14,726 bases of DNA, taken from contig JBFLZY010000067.1 of assembly GCA_040755975.1 (NCBI GenBank), positions 1 to 14,726 on the forward strand, read 5' to 3'. The translations under genes and the position numbers were made by a program. The notes below the pieces were generated by a model. The model searched no databases. It saw only the letters and a list, made by a program, of their open reading frames with translations, and was not told where the DNA came from. This DNA is from JAIMBK01 sp040755975. Its GTDB lineage: Bacteria > Bacillota > Desulfotomaculia > Desulfotomaculales > Nap2-2B. Shown in pieces: positions 1 through 6,444 of this stretch. Every line of letters starts with the position of its first letter. Position 1 is the first letter of the stretch.

Positions 1-200
1 GCGGCAAGCGAACCGGCAGCGCGAAACGCGCAGATAACACTATGCAAAAGTGCTAACAATAATCGCTGGTTAGACCGGCAAGGCTAAAACACTAACGTTT
101 CATGCGCATTTTGCAGCGCTGCCTGGTTCGCTCCGTGGTAAGCTGATGTCTGGTCGACCCGGAGCATCGGAGCGAGCCGGACAAATTCCAGCCCGATGGT
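1..200 (+). ncRNA. Candidate structured leader or noncoding RNA (unidentified)
   Basis: This stretch has no convincing reading frame but strong self-complementarity. Positions 8-22 pair with 116-131 over 15 bp with one bulged T at 124. Positions 43-49 pair with 109-115 (7 bp), nested inside. Positions 53-57 pair with 69-73. A competing 11-bp helix joins 125-135 to 168-178, with one G-U pair. It reuses 125-131, so it cannot form together with the 8-22 helix. Such exclusive helices are typical of riboswitches or conformationally switching RNAs. It could be a leader of the DUF116 gene starting at 240 or an independent small RNA whose 5' part lies left of the window. I could not match it to a known class, and no terminator T-run is visible. 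Confidence 0.3.
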
Positions 201-239
201 AAGGAATGGTAGAACGCTATTTTCGAGGGAGTATATCCA

Positions 240-1013
240 ATGAAAACGCCGGTGGTAATCTCACCTCACGTACAAAAACGCCTCTTCCTGGGCCTTCTGG
301 GGGGAAGCCTGGCATCGCTTTTGCTTTTGATTTTCGGCCTCTGGTACCTCTTCTTCCACCCCGGGAGCTCCACCTTTTACCAGACCGTTTTTTTGATCAT
401 TTTGTTAGCTGTTGCCGGGGGGCTCTTGCTGGCCGTTTTCGGCATCGTCGGAATCGTCGTAACCATCCTGGCCGCGAAAAACTTCCCCTTCCTGCAGGCG
501 CCCATCCAACTGGCCATCCACCTTTTTTACCCGGCGGCGCTCACCCTGGGCCGGCTTTTGCGCATCGACAAAGACCGCATCCGCAGTTCCTATGTGGAAG
601 TAAACAACCAGCTCGTCAGGGCCAGAAAAGTGAAGGCGGAGCCGCCCCAGGTCCTCGTCCTGGTGCCCCACTGTCTGCAGTGGACAGGCTGTCCGCACAA
701 GATCACCGTGGACGTGGATAACTGCCGCCGCTGCGGCACCTGTTACATCGACGAACTGCTCACCCTGCGGGACAGGTTCGGGGTCAAGATGGGGGTGGCC
801 ACCGGCGGCACCCTGGCCCGCAAGTACGTGGAAGAGTACCGCCCGAGAGCCGTCGTGGCCATCGCCTGCGAGCGGGACTTGAGCAGCGGGATCCAGGACG
901 TGGGGCGCCTGCCCGTCCTGGGAGTGACCAACGAACGCCCCCACGGCCCCTGCCGCGACACCTGCATCGACATCGCGCGCGTGGAGGAAGCGATCCGCCA
1001 CTTTATCGGATGA
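240..1013 (+). CDS. DUF116 domain-containing membrane protein
   Basis: This 257-residue protein has two hydrophobic segments near the N-terminus, roughly residues 14-38 and 48-77. A soluble domain follows, with a cysteine cluster at Cys145, Cys151, Cys162, Cys165 and Cys168, including a CRRCGTC core. Further conserved-looking motifs are ATGGT, AIACERD and GPCRDTCID near the end. This arrangement is the DUF116 family of clostridia and archaea. Its function is not established; the cysteines suggest metal or Fe-S binding, which is inference. In many firmicutes DUF116 genes sit beside def/fmt/rsmB translation genes, but here the gene stands alone between a structured leader region and the rhamnose cluster. 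The ATG at 240 is preceded by GAGGGAG at 225-231, a normal spacing. The length is typical of the family and no defect is seen. Confidence 0.88.
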   Translation: MKTPVVISPHVQKRLFLGLLGGSLASLLLLIFGLWYLFFHPGSSTFYQTVFLIILLAVAGGLLLAVFGIVGIVVTILAAKNFPFLQAPIQLAIHLFYPAALTLGRLLRIDKDRIRSSYVEVNNQLVRARKVKAEPPQVLVLVPHCLQWTGCPHKITVDVDNCRRCGTCYIDELLTLRDRFGVKMGVATGGTLARKYVEEYRPRAVVAIACERDLSSGIQDVGRLPVLGVTNERPHGPCRDTCIDIARVEEAIRHFIG

Positions 1014-1023
1014 GCGTTAATTA

Positions 1024-1051
1024 TTGTGCTTTTTGCCGGTGGTGTTATAAT
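1024..1051 (+). promoter_or_regulatory. Sigma-A-like promoter for the 1077 gene and rfb cluster
   Basis: A -35-like TTGTGC (1024-1029) and a perfect TATAAT (1046-1051) are separated by 16 bp. They lie directly after the DUF116 stop and just before the AGGAG ribosome binding site at 1061-1065. The transcript would have a very short leader and could serve the 1077 gene and, by read-through, the rfb genes. Confidence 0.5.
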
Positions 1052-1076
1052 AATGACATAAGGAGTCGCAGAAAAA

Positions 1077-1304
1077 GTGAAGTTGTCCTTTTCGGAAGAA
1101 GGGATAACCATGGACCTGGATGATAATAATTGTGTAATCGGATTGGAGATTCTGGACGCTTCCGAAAAACTGCGGGACGGGTTGACCAAAATAGAACTAA
1201 GCGGCGTACCGGCCTGGAAAACCCCGCATCGGCAAGTTAAGCATGCACCCCCGAAAAGGAACGAAAAGGAACAAACCTTGCTGAGTCCAGCTGAGATAAA
1301 ATAA
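1077..1304 (+). CDS. DUF2283-like small protein, N-terminally shortened
   Basis: This 75-residue reading frame starts at GTG, 11 bp after AGGAG (1061-1065). Residues 8-35 (EEGITMDLDDNN, VIGLEILDASEKL) match the C-terminal half of the DUF2283 family, whose members normally begin with a segment of about 20 residues ending in a YI-containing strand. That segment is absent here, and an in-frame TAA at 1059-1061 blocks any longer start. The tail after residue 40 is proline- and lysine-rich and not part of the family. DUF2283 proteins are of unknown function and are often found with small toxin-antitoxin-like genes. The gene sits 14 bp upstream of rfbD and could be its leading cistron, or a remnant that now mainly carries the promoter. 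The good ribosome site argues that it is translated. Confidence 0.55.
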   Translation: MKLSFSEEGITMDLDDNNCVIGLEILDASEKLRDGLTKIELSGVPAWKTPHRQVKHAPPKRNEKEQTLLSPAEIK

Positions 1305-1318
1305 AGGGAGCTTCGTTG

Positions 1319-2182
1319 ATGAAAGCACTGATCACCGGCGGCGGCGGGCAACTGGGGGTCGACCTGGAAAAGGAACTGGCCGGCCCCGGCGGGTACGAAG
1401 TAATCAGCCTGGGGCGGGACCGGCTGGACGTAACCAGGCCGGAGCAGGTCCGGGAGGCGGTGGAGGCCGCCCGCCCGGATGTCATCGTTCACGCGGCCGC
1501 CTATACCCACGTGGACGGGTGCGAGCTGGACCCGGACCGCGCCTACCTGGTCAACGCCCTGGGCGCCCGCAACGCGGCGGTGGCCGCGGCGAAAGTCAAG
1601 GCCAAACTGGTTTACATAAGTACCGATTACGTCTTCGACGGTCAAAAGCAAACCCCTTATACGGAATTCGACGCGCCCGCCCCCTTAAGCGTCTACGGGA
1701 AATCCAAGCTGGCCGGCGAAAAATGCGTCGCCGCCTTCTCCGGCCGCTTTTTTATCGTGCGCACCGCCTGGCTCTACGGGCGCGGCGGCACCAACTTTGT
1801 CAAAACGATGCTCAAACTGGCCGCGGCGCAGCCGGAAGTGGCCGTCGTCAACGACCAGGTGGGCACGCCGACCTTCACGGAAGACCTGGCCCGGTTTATC
1901 GGCGCGCTCATCCAAACGGAGTTGTACGGCATTTACCACGCCAGCAACAACGGCGCCTGTTCCTGGTTCGACTTCGCGCAGGCCGTTTTCAAGCTGGCGG
2001 GGCTGGCACCCGGGCGCGTCAAGCCCATTTCCACAGCGGAGCTGAACCGGCCCGCCCCCCGCCCGGCCCACTCCGTCCTGGACAACTACTGCCTGCGGCT
2101 GCAGGGGCTGCCGGACCTGCGTCCCTGGGAAGAGGCGCTGGCGGAATTTTTCCAAAAGTACCGGCAGGAGTTGCCGATTTAA
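1319..2182 (+). CDS. rfbD: dTDP-4-dehydrorhamnose reductase (RmlD/RfbD)
   Basis: This 287-residue short-chain dehydrogenase/reductase catalyses the last step of dTDP-L-rhamnose synthesis, the NAD(P)H-dependent reduction of dTDP-4-keto-rhamnose in the cytoplasm. The glycine-rich nucleotide-binding loop GGGGQLG is at residues 7-13. STDYVFDG begins at residue 101. The catalytic Tyr126-x3-Lys130 pair lies in YGKSK. The late segments VNDQVGTPTFTEDLA and GIYHASN are typical of RfbD. The ATG at 1319 follows AAAGGGAG (1303-1310) at good spacing; a TTG at 1316 in the same frame is a less likely start. The gene is intact, of normal length, and heads the four-gene rhamnose cluster, which continues with the epimerase at 2269. 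Confidence 0.95.
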   Translation: MKALITGGGGQLGVDLEKELAGPGGYEVISLGRDRLDVTRPEQVREAVEAARPDVIVHAAAYTHVDGCELDPDRAYLVNALGARNAAVAAAKVKAKLVYISTDYVFDGQKQTPYTEFDAPAPLSVYGKSKLAGEKCVAAFSGRFFIVRTAWLYGRGGTNFVKTMLKLAAAQPEVAVVNDQVGTPTFTEDLARFIGALIQTELYGIYHASNNGACSWFDFAQAVFKLAGLAPGRVKPISTAELNRPAPRPAHSVLDNYCLRLQGLPDLRPWEEALAEFFQKYRQELPI

Positions 2183-2268
2183 CCAGCCGGCGAATAAAAT
2201 ATTTAAGGACCTTCACACCGGTAAAAAATATTTTCGAATGTTTGGCAGGGAGGGCTTTTCGCGGAATA

Positions 2269-2724
2269 ATGATTGAGGGCGTAAAAGTTAAAAAATTAAT
2301 CCGGCACTGCGACGACCGCGGCTTTTTCATGGAAATCTTAAGGGACGACGACGGCCTTTTGGCCCGCTTCGGGCAGGCTTCCCTGTCCAAAACTTATCCC
2401 GGTGTCATCAAGGCTTTCCATTACCACGAGCGGCAGGACGACCTGTGGTTTTTCCCCGCGGGCAACGCCCAGGTGGTGCTCTACGACCTGCGCGAAGATT
2501 CCCCCACCAGGGGGGAAACCAACGTCTTCTACCTGGGCGAGGACAACCCCATCCTGCTGCTCATTCCCCGGATGGTGGCGCACGGGTACCGGGTGCTGGG
2601 CAATGAACCGGCCGTCATCGTCTACTTTACCACCGCCTCCTACAACCGGGACGACCCCGACGAAAAGCGCATTCCCTGGGACGACCCGACCATCGGTTTC
2701 GACTGGACGACGAAAAACCGGTAG
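2269..2724 (+). CDS. rfbC: dTDP-4-dehydrorhamnose 3,5-epimerase (RmlC/RfbC), compact form
   Basis: This 151-residue cupin-type epimerase would convert dTDP-4-keto-6-deoxyglucose to dTDP-4-keto-rhamnose, the third step of the pathway. Support comes from DDRGFFMEILR (residues 15-25), the His-containing strand GVIKAFHYH (45-53, catalytic-type His51), IPRMVAHGYRVL (99-110), Tyr125, and the family-typical ending RIPWDDPTIGFDW (134-146). It is shorter than the classical enterobacterial enzyme of about 180 residues. It carries Lys48 where classical members have Arg in the R-G-L-H motif, which fits a divergent compact subfamily. The ATG at 2269 is the first start that begins the homologous region. 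The nearest purine-rich site (AGGGAGG, 2247-2253) is rather far away, so translation may be weak or start differently. It lies between rfbD and rfbA on the same strand. Confidence 0.88.
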   Translation: MIEGVKVKKLIRHCDDRGFFMEILRDDDGLLARFGQASLSKTYPGVIKAFHYHERQDDLWFFPAGNAQVVLYDLREDSPTRGETNVFYLGEDNPILLLIPRMVAHGYRVLGNEPAVIVYFTTASYNRDDPDEKRIPWDDPTIGFDWTTKNR

Positions 2725-2799
2725 CGCAAATCTCCCGTTCCTTTCCCGGACAGCTTGGGCAACGGTTTTTAGATAACTGATAAACGCGAGGTGTTTTCC

Positions 2800-3867
2800 T
2801 TGAAGGCGCTCATCCTGGCCGGCGGCAAAGGCACCCGCCTGCGGCCGCTGACCTACACAACCGCCAAGCAGCTCATCCCCGTGGCCAACAAGCCGATCAT
2901 TTTCTTCGTCCTGGACCAGATCGTGGAAGCGGGGATCACCGACGTCGGCGTCATCATTTCCCCGGAAACGGGCGCACTGGTGAAGGAAGCGGTGGGGGAC
3001 GGCTCCCGCTGGGGGGCGAACATCACCTACATCGTTCAGGAGGAGCCCCTGGGCCTGGCCCACGCCGTCAAAACCGCCCGGCCCTACCTGGGCGAAGATC
3101 CCTTTCTCATGTTTTTGGGCGACAACCTGATCCAGGGCGGAGTCAAAAAAGCGGTGGCGGATTTCTTTAGCGAAAAGCCCCACGCCCTGATCATGCTCAA
3201 AGAGGTTGCCGACCCCCGCGCCTTCGGCGTGGCGGTTTTAAACGGCCGCAACAGCGTGGTGCGGCTCGTCGAAAAGCCAAAGGAGCCCCCTTCCAACCTG
3301 GCCCTGGTGGGCATTTACCTGTTCACCCCGGCCATCCACCAGGCCATCGAGCGCATCCGGCCCTCCTGGCGGGGGGAGCTGGAAATCACCGACGCCGTCC
3401 AGGAACTGCTGCACCTGGGCCGCCGCGTCCTGGCCCGCAGGATCGAGGGCTGGTGGCTGGACACCGGGAAAAAAGACGACATCCTGGAAGCCAACCGGGC
3501 GGTGCTGGACGCCTACGCCAAAGCCGACGTCCGGGGGGAAGTGGACGGGGAAAGCCGGGTCACCGGCCGGGTGGAAATAGGGGAGGGCACGGTCGTCAAG
3601 AACAGCGTGGTGCGCGGCCCCGTGGTTATCGGCAAATACTGCGTCGTGGAAAACTGCTTCGTCGGCCCCTTCACCGCCGTCGGCGACGAGAGCAGGCTCT
3701 CCAGCGTGGGGATCGAACACTCGGTCATCCTGGAGGGGTGCGAGCTCAAAGACATCCAGCGCATCGAAGACAGCCTGCTGGGCCGGGGCGCCCGGGTCTG
3801 CCGCGCCGGGGACAACCGCCGCGCCCTGCGCATGTTTTTGGGCGACGACGCGCAACTCGTGATTTAG
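2800..3867 (+). CDS. rfbA: Glucose-1-phosphate thymidylyltransferase, long form (RfbA/RmlA)
   Basis: This 355-residue nucleotidyltransferase makes dTDP-glucose from dTTP and glucose-1-phosphate, the first pathway step. The signature LAGGKGTRLRPLT is at residues 6-18, followed by KQLIPVANKP and later FLGDN and WWLDTGKKDD. Residues from about 245 on form a left-handed beta-helix-like repeat (for example GEVDGESRVTGRVEIGEG, VVRGPVVIGKY). This marks the long StrD/archaeal-type enzyme rather than the roughly 290-residue enterobacterial RmlA. The start is taken as TTG at 2800, because GAGGTG (2788-2793) is spaced 6 bp before it and the protein then begins MKALILAGG. A GTG at 2791 lies inside that ribosome site. 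The stop is 10 bp before rfbB. Confidence 0.94.
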   Translation: MKALILAGGKGTRLRPLTYTTAKQLIPVANKPIIFFVLDQIVEAGITDVGVIISPETGALVKEAVGDGSRWGANITYIVQEEPLGLAHAVKTARPYLGEDPFLMFLGDNLIQGGVKKAVADFFSEKPHALIMLKEVADPRAFGVAVLNGRNSVVRLVEKPKEPPSNLALVGIYLFTPAIHQAIERIRPSWRGELEITDAVQELLHLGRRVLARRIEGWWLDTGKKDDILEANRAVLDAYAKADVRGEVDGESRVTGRVEIGEGTVVKNSVVRGPVVIGKYCVVENCFVGPFTAVGDESRLSSVGIEHSVILEGCELKDIQRIEDSLLGRGARVCRAGDNRRALRMFLGDDAQLVI

Positions 3868-3877
3868 GGGGAGAAAA

Positions 3878-4891
3878 ATGCGCATCCTGATTACCGGCGG
3901 AGCCGGGTTTATCGGCAGCAACATGATCCGGTACCTGCTGAACAAATACCCTTACGAACTAATCAACCTGGATAAACTGACCTACGCCGGGAACCTGGAG
4001 AACCTCGTCGGCTTAGAGCACGACCCCCGGTACACCTTCGTGCGCGGCGACATCGCCGACCCGCAGGCGGTGGAGGAAATTTTTGCCGGCAAAATCAACG
4101 CCGTGATCAACTTCGCCGCGGAATCCCACGTGGACCGCAGCATCGCGGACGCCGGCGACTTCATCCGCACCAACGTAGAGGGGACGCGCGTCCTGCTGGA
4201 GGCCGCCCGCCGCCACGGCGCGGCAAAGTTCATCCAGGTGTCCACCGACGAAGTTTACGGCTCCCTGGGCGAAACGGGCTTTTTTACCGAAGAAAGCCCG
4301 CTTAACCCCAGCAGCCCGTACTCGGCCAGCAAGGCGGCGGCGGATTTGCTGGCCCTGGCCTACCACCGCACCTACGGCCTGCCGGTGCTGATCACCCGCT
4401 GCTCGAACAACTACGGCCCCTACCAGTTTCCCGAAAAGCTCATCCCGCTCATGATCACCAACGCCCTGGAAGACAAACCCCTGCCCGTTTACGGGGACGG
4501 CCAAAACGTGCGCGACTGGCTGCACGTCTGCGACCACTGCACCGCCCTGGACCTGGTGCTGCACCGGGGCCGCCCGGGGCAGGTCTACAACATCGGCGGC
4601 AACAACGAAAGAAAAAACCTGGAGATCGTCCGCCTGATCCTGGCCGAACTGGGCAAGCCCGCATCCCTCATCGCCTTCGTCGCCGACCGGCCCGGCCACG
4701 ACCGCCGCTACGCCATCGACGCAACCAGGCTGCGCACCGAGCTGGGCTGGCGCCCCCAATACCCCTTCGCGCAGGGCCTCCACGAAACCATCCGGTGGTA
4801 CTGCGAAAACCAAAGCTGGTGGCGCAAGATCAAGTCCGGCGAGTACCGCGTGTACTACGAAAGGATGTACGGACGCCGGCCGCCCGGTTGA
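3878..4891 (+). CDS. rfbB: dTDP-glucose 4,6-dehydratase (RmlB/RfbB)
   Basis: This 337-residue extended short-chain dehydrogenase oxidises and dehydrates dTDP-glucose to the 4-keto-6-deoxy sugar, the second step. It shows the NAD-binding motif GGAGFIGSN (residues 7-15), the AAESHVDRSI segment, and the active-site sequence STDEVYG (122-128) with the Asp124-Glu125 pair needed for dehydration. The catalytic Tyr148-x3-Lys152 (YSASK) follows, then CSNNYGPYQFPEKLIPL and DWLHVCDHC. It is full length and intact. GGGGGAG lies just before the ATG at 3878, giving tight coupling to rfbA. It is the last gene of the cluster; no terminator was recognised in the short gap before the convergent minus-strand pair. 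Confidence 0.96.
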   Translation: MRILITGGAGFIGSNMIRYLLNKYPYELINLDKLTYAGNLENLVGLEHDPRYTFVRGDIADPQAVEEIFAGKINAVINFAAESHVDRSIADAGDFIRTNVEGTRVLLEAARRHGAAKFIQVSTDEVYGSLGETGFFTEESPLNPSSPYSASKAAADLLALAYHRTYGLPVLITRCSNNYGPYQFPEKLIPLMITNALEDKPLPVYGDGQNVRDWLHVCDHCTALDLVLHRGRPGQVYNIGGNNERKNLEIVRLILAELGKPASLIAFVADRPGHDRRYAIDATRLRTELGWRPQYPFAQGLHETIRWYCENQSWWRKIKSGEYRVYYERMYGRRPPG

Positions 4892-4928
4892 TTTCTCTCA
4901 GGTCAATTTTCCCTTGCTTCCCTGGCGG

Positions 4929-5261
4929 TTAAATCACAACATATTCACTTTTATCCTCCATTATCATGCCAGCAATATTAGAAACAGAAATATTTCTAAA
5001 TTCCTCGGGTGTATATGCCAGCGGTTCAATCGGCTCCATCACGTGGGCAATAGCCTTGCCCAGTATTTCACACCGGCGTTGGAAATTCATTTTTGCGAAG
5101 TCAGGCGATATTACCACCAGGTCAATATCGCTGAATTTATTTGCTGTTCCTTTAGCATGAGAACCAAAAAGAATTATTTTATCGACTTTTACTCCGTGGT
5201 TTTCCAATGCGTTTTTAAACCTGCCGATTATTTTTTCAATTTCGGATCTTTCTTTATGCAT
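4929..5261 (-). CDS. MNT-type nucleotidyltransferase (HEPN/MNT antitoxin)
   Basis: This 110-residue minimal nucleotidyltransferase has the Pol-beta-type signature LFGSHAKGT (Gly33-Ser34) and paired acidic residues Asp45 and Asp47 in SDIDLVV. In HEPN/MNT modules the nucleotidyltransferase neutralises the partner, in characterised cases by adenylylating it; applying that here is inference. The gene overlaps the 3' end of the HEPN gene by 34 bp, showing co-translation. AGGGA lies about nine bases before the ATG. The gene is noticeably richer in A+T than the preceding rhamnose genes, consistent with acquisition by transfer. It ends 37 bp from the convergent rfbB stop. Confidence 0.88.
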   Translation of the reverse strand: MHKERSEIEKIIGRFKNALENHGVKVDKIILFGSHAKGTANKFSDIDLVVISPDFAKMNFQRRCEILGKAIAHVMEPIEPLAYTPEEFRNISVSNIAGMIMEDKSEYVVI

Positions 5262-5620
5262 TTAATCACATCCCTCGTTTTTTTCACGTACTCATTGGCG
5301 AGCTTCCGGGTATATTTCTTGAACAATTTTTTAAGTTCATCAGGGTATCGGGTTGTAATGTTAGCAGTATTTATTTCGGCAAGAAACTCTACTTGTTCTT
5401 TTGTAAGCACTGGTGATCCAAGTTTGACAAGGTGAATCAGGTTGTGGATCTTAGGCGGCTGTAGGCCGGTAACTTCGGCTACGACAGCCTTCAAGGCTTT
5501 TTCAATCGCCAGGTGACACATAAAAACGGTATAAATGTAACGCCTTGTCTTAAACATAGCTTGAGCGGTTTTTAAGTCGTAATCAGCCTGGTTAAGCCAT
5601 TCTTTAGCCTGTGGGGTCAT
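5228..5620 (-). CDS. HEPN domain protein (probable toxin of HEPN/MNT pair)
   Basis: The 130-residue product is a helical HEPN domain. Its N-terminus (KEWLNQADYDLKTAQAMF), the helix CHLAIEKALKAVVAE, HNLIHLV at 59-65 and ANITTRYPDE near residue 100 are standard for the PF05168-type family. Many HEPN toxins are ribonucleases with an R-x(4-6)-H motif. I do not see a canonical one in the usual C-terminal position, so RNase activity is uncertain. The ATG at 5620 is chosen because AGGAGA precedes it at normal spacing; an upstream in-frame start at 5683 lies before the promoter -10 region and is unlikely. It is the first gene of a two-gene operon with the MNT gene. The base composition is AT-rich relative to the flanks. 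Confidence 0.85.
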   Translation of the reverse strand: MTPQAKEWLNQADYDLKTAQAMFKTRRYIYTVFMCHLAIEKALKAVVAEVTGLQPPKIHNLIHLVKLGSPVLTKEQVEFLAEINTANITTRYPDELKKLFKKYTRKLANEYVKKTRDVIKCIKKDPKLKK

Positions 5621-5648
5621 TGTAATCTCCTGTAATTTTCTTACTAGT

Positions 5649-5677
5649 ATAGTACAAAAATTTTCAGTCTGAAGCAA
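5649..5677 (-). promoter_or_regulatory. Promoter of the HEPN/MNT pair
   Basis: On the minus strand a -35-like TTGCTT (5677-5672) and a -10-like TACTAT (5654-5649) are separated by 17 bp. They lie about 30 bp upstream of the HEPN start codon. The arrangement places the transcription start between the YvrJ terminator and the HEPN gene, so the pair has its own transcription unit. Confidence 0.5.
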
Positions 5678-5687
5678 GTTCAAGTTT

Positions 5688-5715
5688 AAAAAAATGACCC
5701 CCTTTGCAAAGGGGG
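5688..5715 (-). terminator. Rho-independent terminator after YvrJ
   Basis: Positions 5698-5715 form a perfect 18-nt palindrome, ccccctttgcaaaggggg. On the minus strand it is followed by TCATTTTTTT. It lies just downstream of the YvrJ stop at 5726 and would end leftward transcripts before the HEPN promoter. Confidence 0.75.
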
Positions 5716-5725
5716 CGGAAATAAA

Positions 5726-5872
5726 TTACTTCCGGCCCGCGGCGATGGCCCGGGCCAGTTCGGCGATGCTGGCGGTCAGGTCATCCAGCTTGCTTTCGAT
5801 GCGCACCAGCAAAAACGCGGCGACAGCGATGGGGAAGCCCAGATTGCCTACGTACTGGAAAATTTCATCCAC
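5726..5872 (-). CDS. YvrJ family small membrane protein
   Basis: This 48-residue protein is too small for routine ORF lists. Reading from GTG at 5872 it begins VDEIFQYVGNLGFPIAVAAF and continues into LLVRIESKLDDLT. This is the diagnostic shape of the YvrJ family: a short hydrophobic helix with G-F-P, then an amphipathic, probably coiled tail with a heptad-like pattern of Leu and Ile. GAGGAGG lies upstream (minus strand) with 8 bp to the GTG; a TTG at 5878 is an alternative start. YvrJ genes are typically found with DUF1659 and DUF2922 genes, exactly as here. The function is unknown. A hairpin terminator separates it from the upstream DUF2922 gene, so its expression may depend on read-through or on a promoter I cannot see. 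Confidence 0.85.
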   Translation of the reverse strand: MDEIFQYVGNLGFPIAVAAFLLVRIESKLDDLTASIAELARAIAAGRK

Positions 5873-5905
5873 CAGCAAAACCTCCTCTTTATGTTTTTGC
5901 CGCTA

Positions 5906-5945
5906 AAAAACGGGGAAGGAAACCACCCCGGCAGTTTCCTTCCCC
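5906..5945 (-). terminator. Hairpin terminator or attenuator between DUF2922 and YvrJ
   Basis: A perfect 12-bp stem (5912-5923 with 5934-5945, ggggaaggaaac and its complement) encloses a 10-nt loop. On the minus strand it is followed by GTTTTTTAG, the form of an intrinsic terminator. It sits between DUF2922 and YvrJ inside what looks like one gene cluster. A second inverted repeat (5988-5994 with 6005-6011) lies just upstream in the direction of transcription. Confidence 0.7.
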
Positions 5946-6035
5946 AAACTGCAGCCCGGCGGCAGCCCGCCTGCGGCCCGCCCGGAAGCCCGCCCTAAAA
6001 AACCGGCGGGCTGCCCTGGGCGCGGCCCGGGTTGC

Positions 6036-6269
6036 TTAAGCCGGGTCGTACAGGTCGTTGGTCGTGCGGTCGACGATCTTCACGTCCTGCTTGGCCACCA
6101 GCGCCCCGCCGGCAGACAGGAAGACGTTCCTGGCGATGACCTGGTCCATGGCGGCCTCGATCTCCGCCGGCGTAACGTTGTCGCGCGGGTTGTCCAGGCT
6201 GATGGTGAAATTCCTGCCCTCTTCGTTCCTGAAGACCATCCGCAGCGTTTGGGTGGTTACCGCGGCCAC
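6036..6269 (-). CDS. DUF2922 family protein
   Basis: This 77-residue protein matches the DUF2922 pattern closely. It has TLRMVFRNEEGRNFTISLDN near the start, a central amphipathic helix (TPAEIEAAMDQVIARNVF), and the ending IVDRTTNDLYDP. The function is unknown; family members co-occur with DUF1659 and YvrJ genes. The start is placed at GTG 6269 (VAAVTTQT), because GGAGG lies 8 bp ahead of it. The upstream in-frame GTG at 6278 is itself part of the GGAGGTG ribosome site. The gene lies 175 bp downstream of DUF1659 on the minus strand, with a large inverted repeat in between. No signal peptide is seen, so a cytoplasmic location is likely. Confidence 0.9.
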   Translation of the reverse strand: MAAVTTQTLRMVFRNEEGRNFTISLDNPRDNVTPAEIEAAMDQVIARNVFLSAGGALVAKQDVKIVDRTTNDLYDPA

Positions 6270-6361
6270 TTGGTTCACCTCCTTTAACCGGCACGCGGCC
6301 GCTGTCCGGCGCGTCCGGCAGTATGCGGGAAATAATGGATTAAATCCGCTGCCGCAAAGCT

Positions 6362-6426
6362 CCCGCCCGCGCCCCTTGCTTTGTGCCCGTTGAGCGGTCG
6401 GCCGGTGCCTCCCGGGCGCGGGCGGG
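6362..6426. repeat. 13-bp perfect inverted repeat between DUF1659 and DUF2922
   Basis: Positions 6362-6374 (cccgcccgcgccc) are exactly complementary to 6414-6426, with a 39-nt spacer that can itself pair. Every pair is G-C, so an RNA hairpin would be very stable. There is no T-run after it on either strand, so a simple terminator is unlikely. A processing or stabilising element between the two cistrons is possible. Confidence 0.6.
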
Positions 6427-6444
6427 CATGGACTTCCGCCGCGC

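Noticed and set aside
41..80. Possible tmRNA tag-like stretch (gctaacaataatcgctgg)
   Set aside because: No ALAA-type tag ending, no tRNA-like acceptor and T-arm ends, and no CCA; the resemblance is superficial.
405..1651. Long minus-strand reading frames opposite DUF116 and rfbD
   Set aside because: They are antisense shadows in GC-rich DNA, with low-complexity Gly/Ala/Val-rich or Ser-rich translations and no ribosome sites.
1519..2724. A 401-residue plus-strand frame covering part of rfbD and all of rfbC
   Set aside because: The first 250 residues are an Arg/Gly-rich out-of-frame reading of rfbD. Only the part from the ATG at 2269 is a real protein.
2338..3945. Long minus-strand frames opposite rfbC, rfbA and rfbB
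   Set aside because: The plus strand has complete, motif-bearing rhamnose enzymes; the antisense translations have no recognisable motifs.
5988..6011. Inverted repeat gcccgcc/ggcgggc as a further terminator
   Set aside because: The T-run lies in the loop rather than after the stem, so it does not have the form of an intrinsic terminator.
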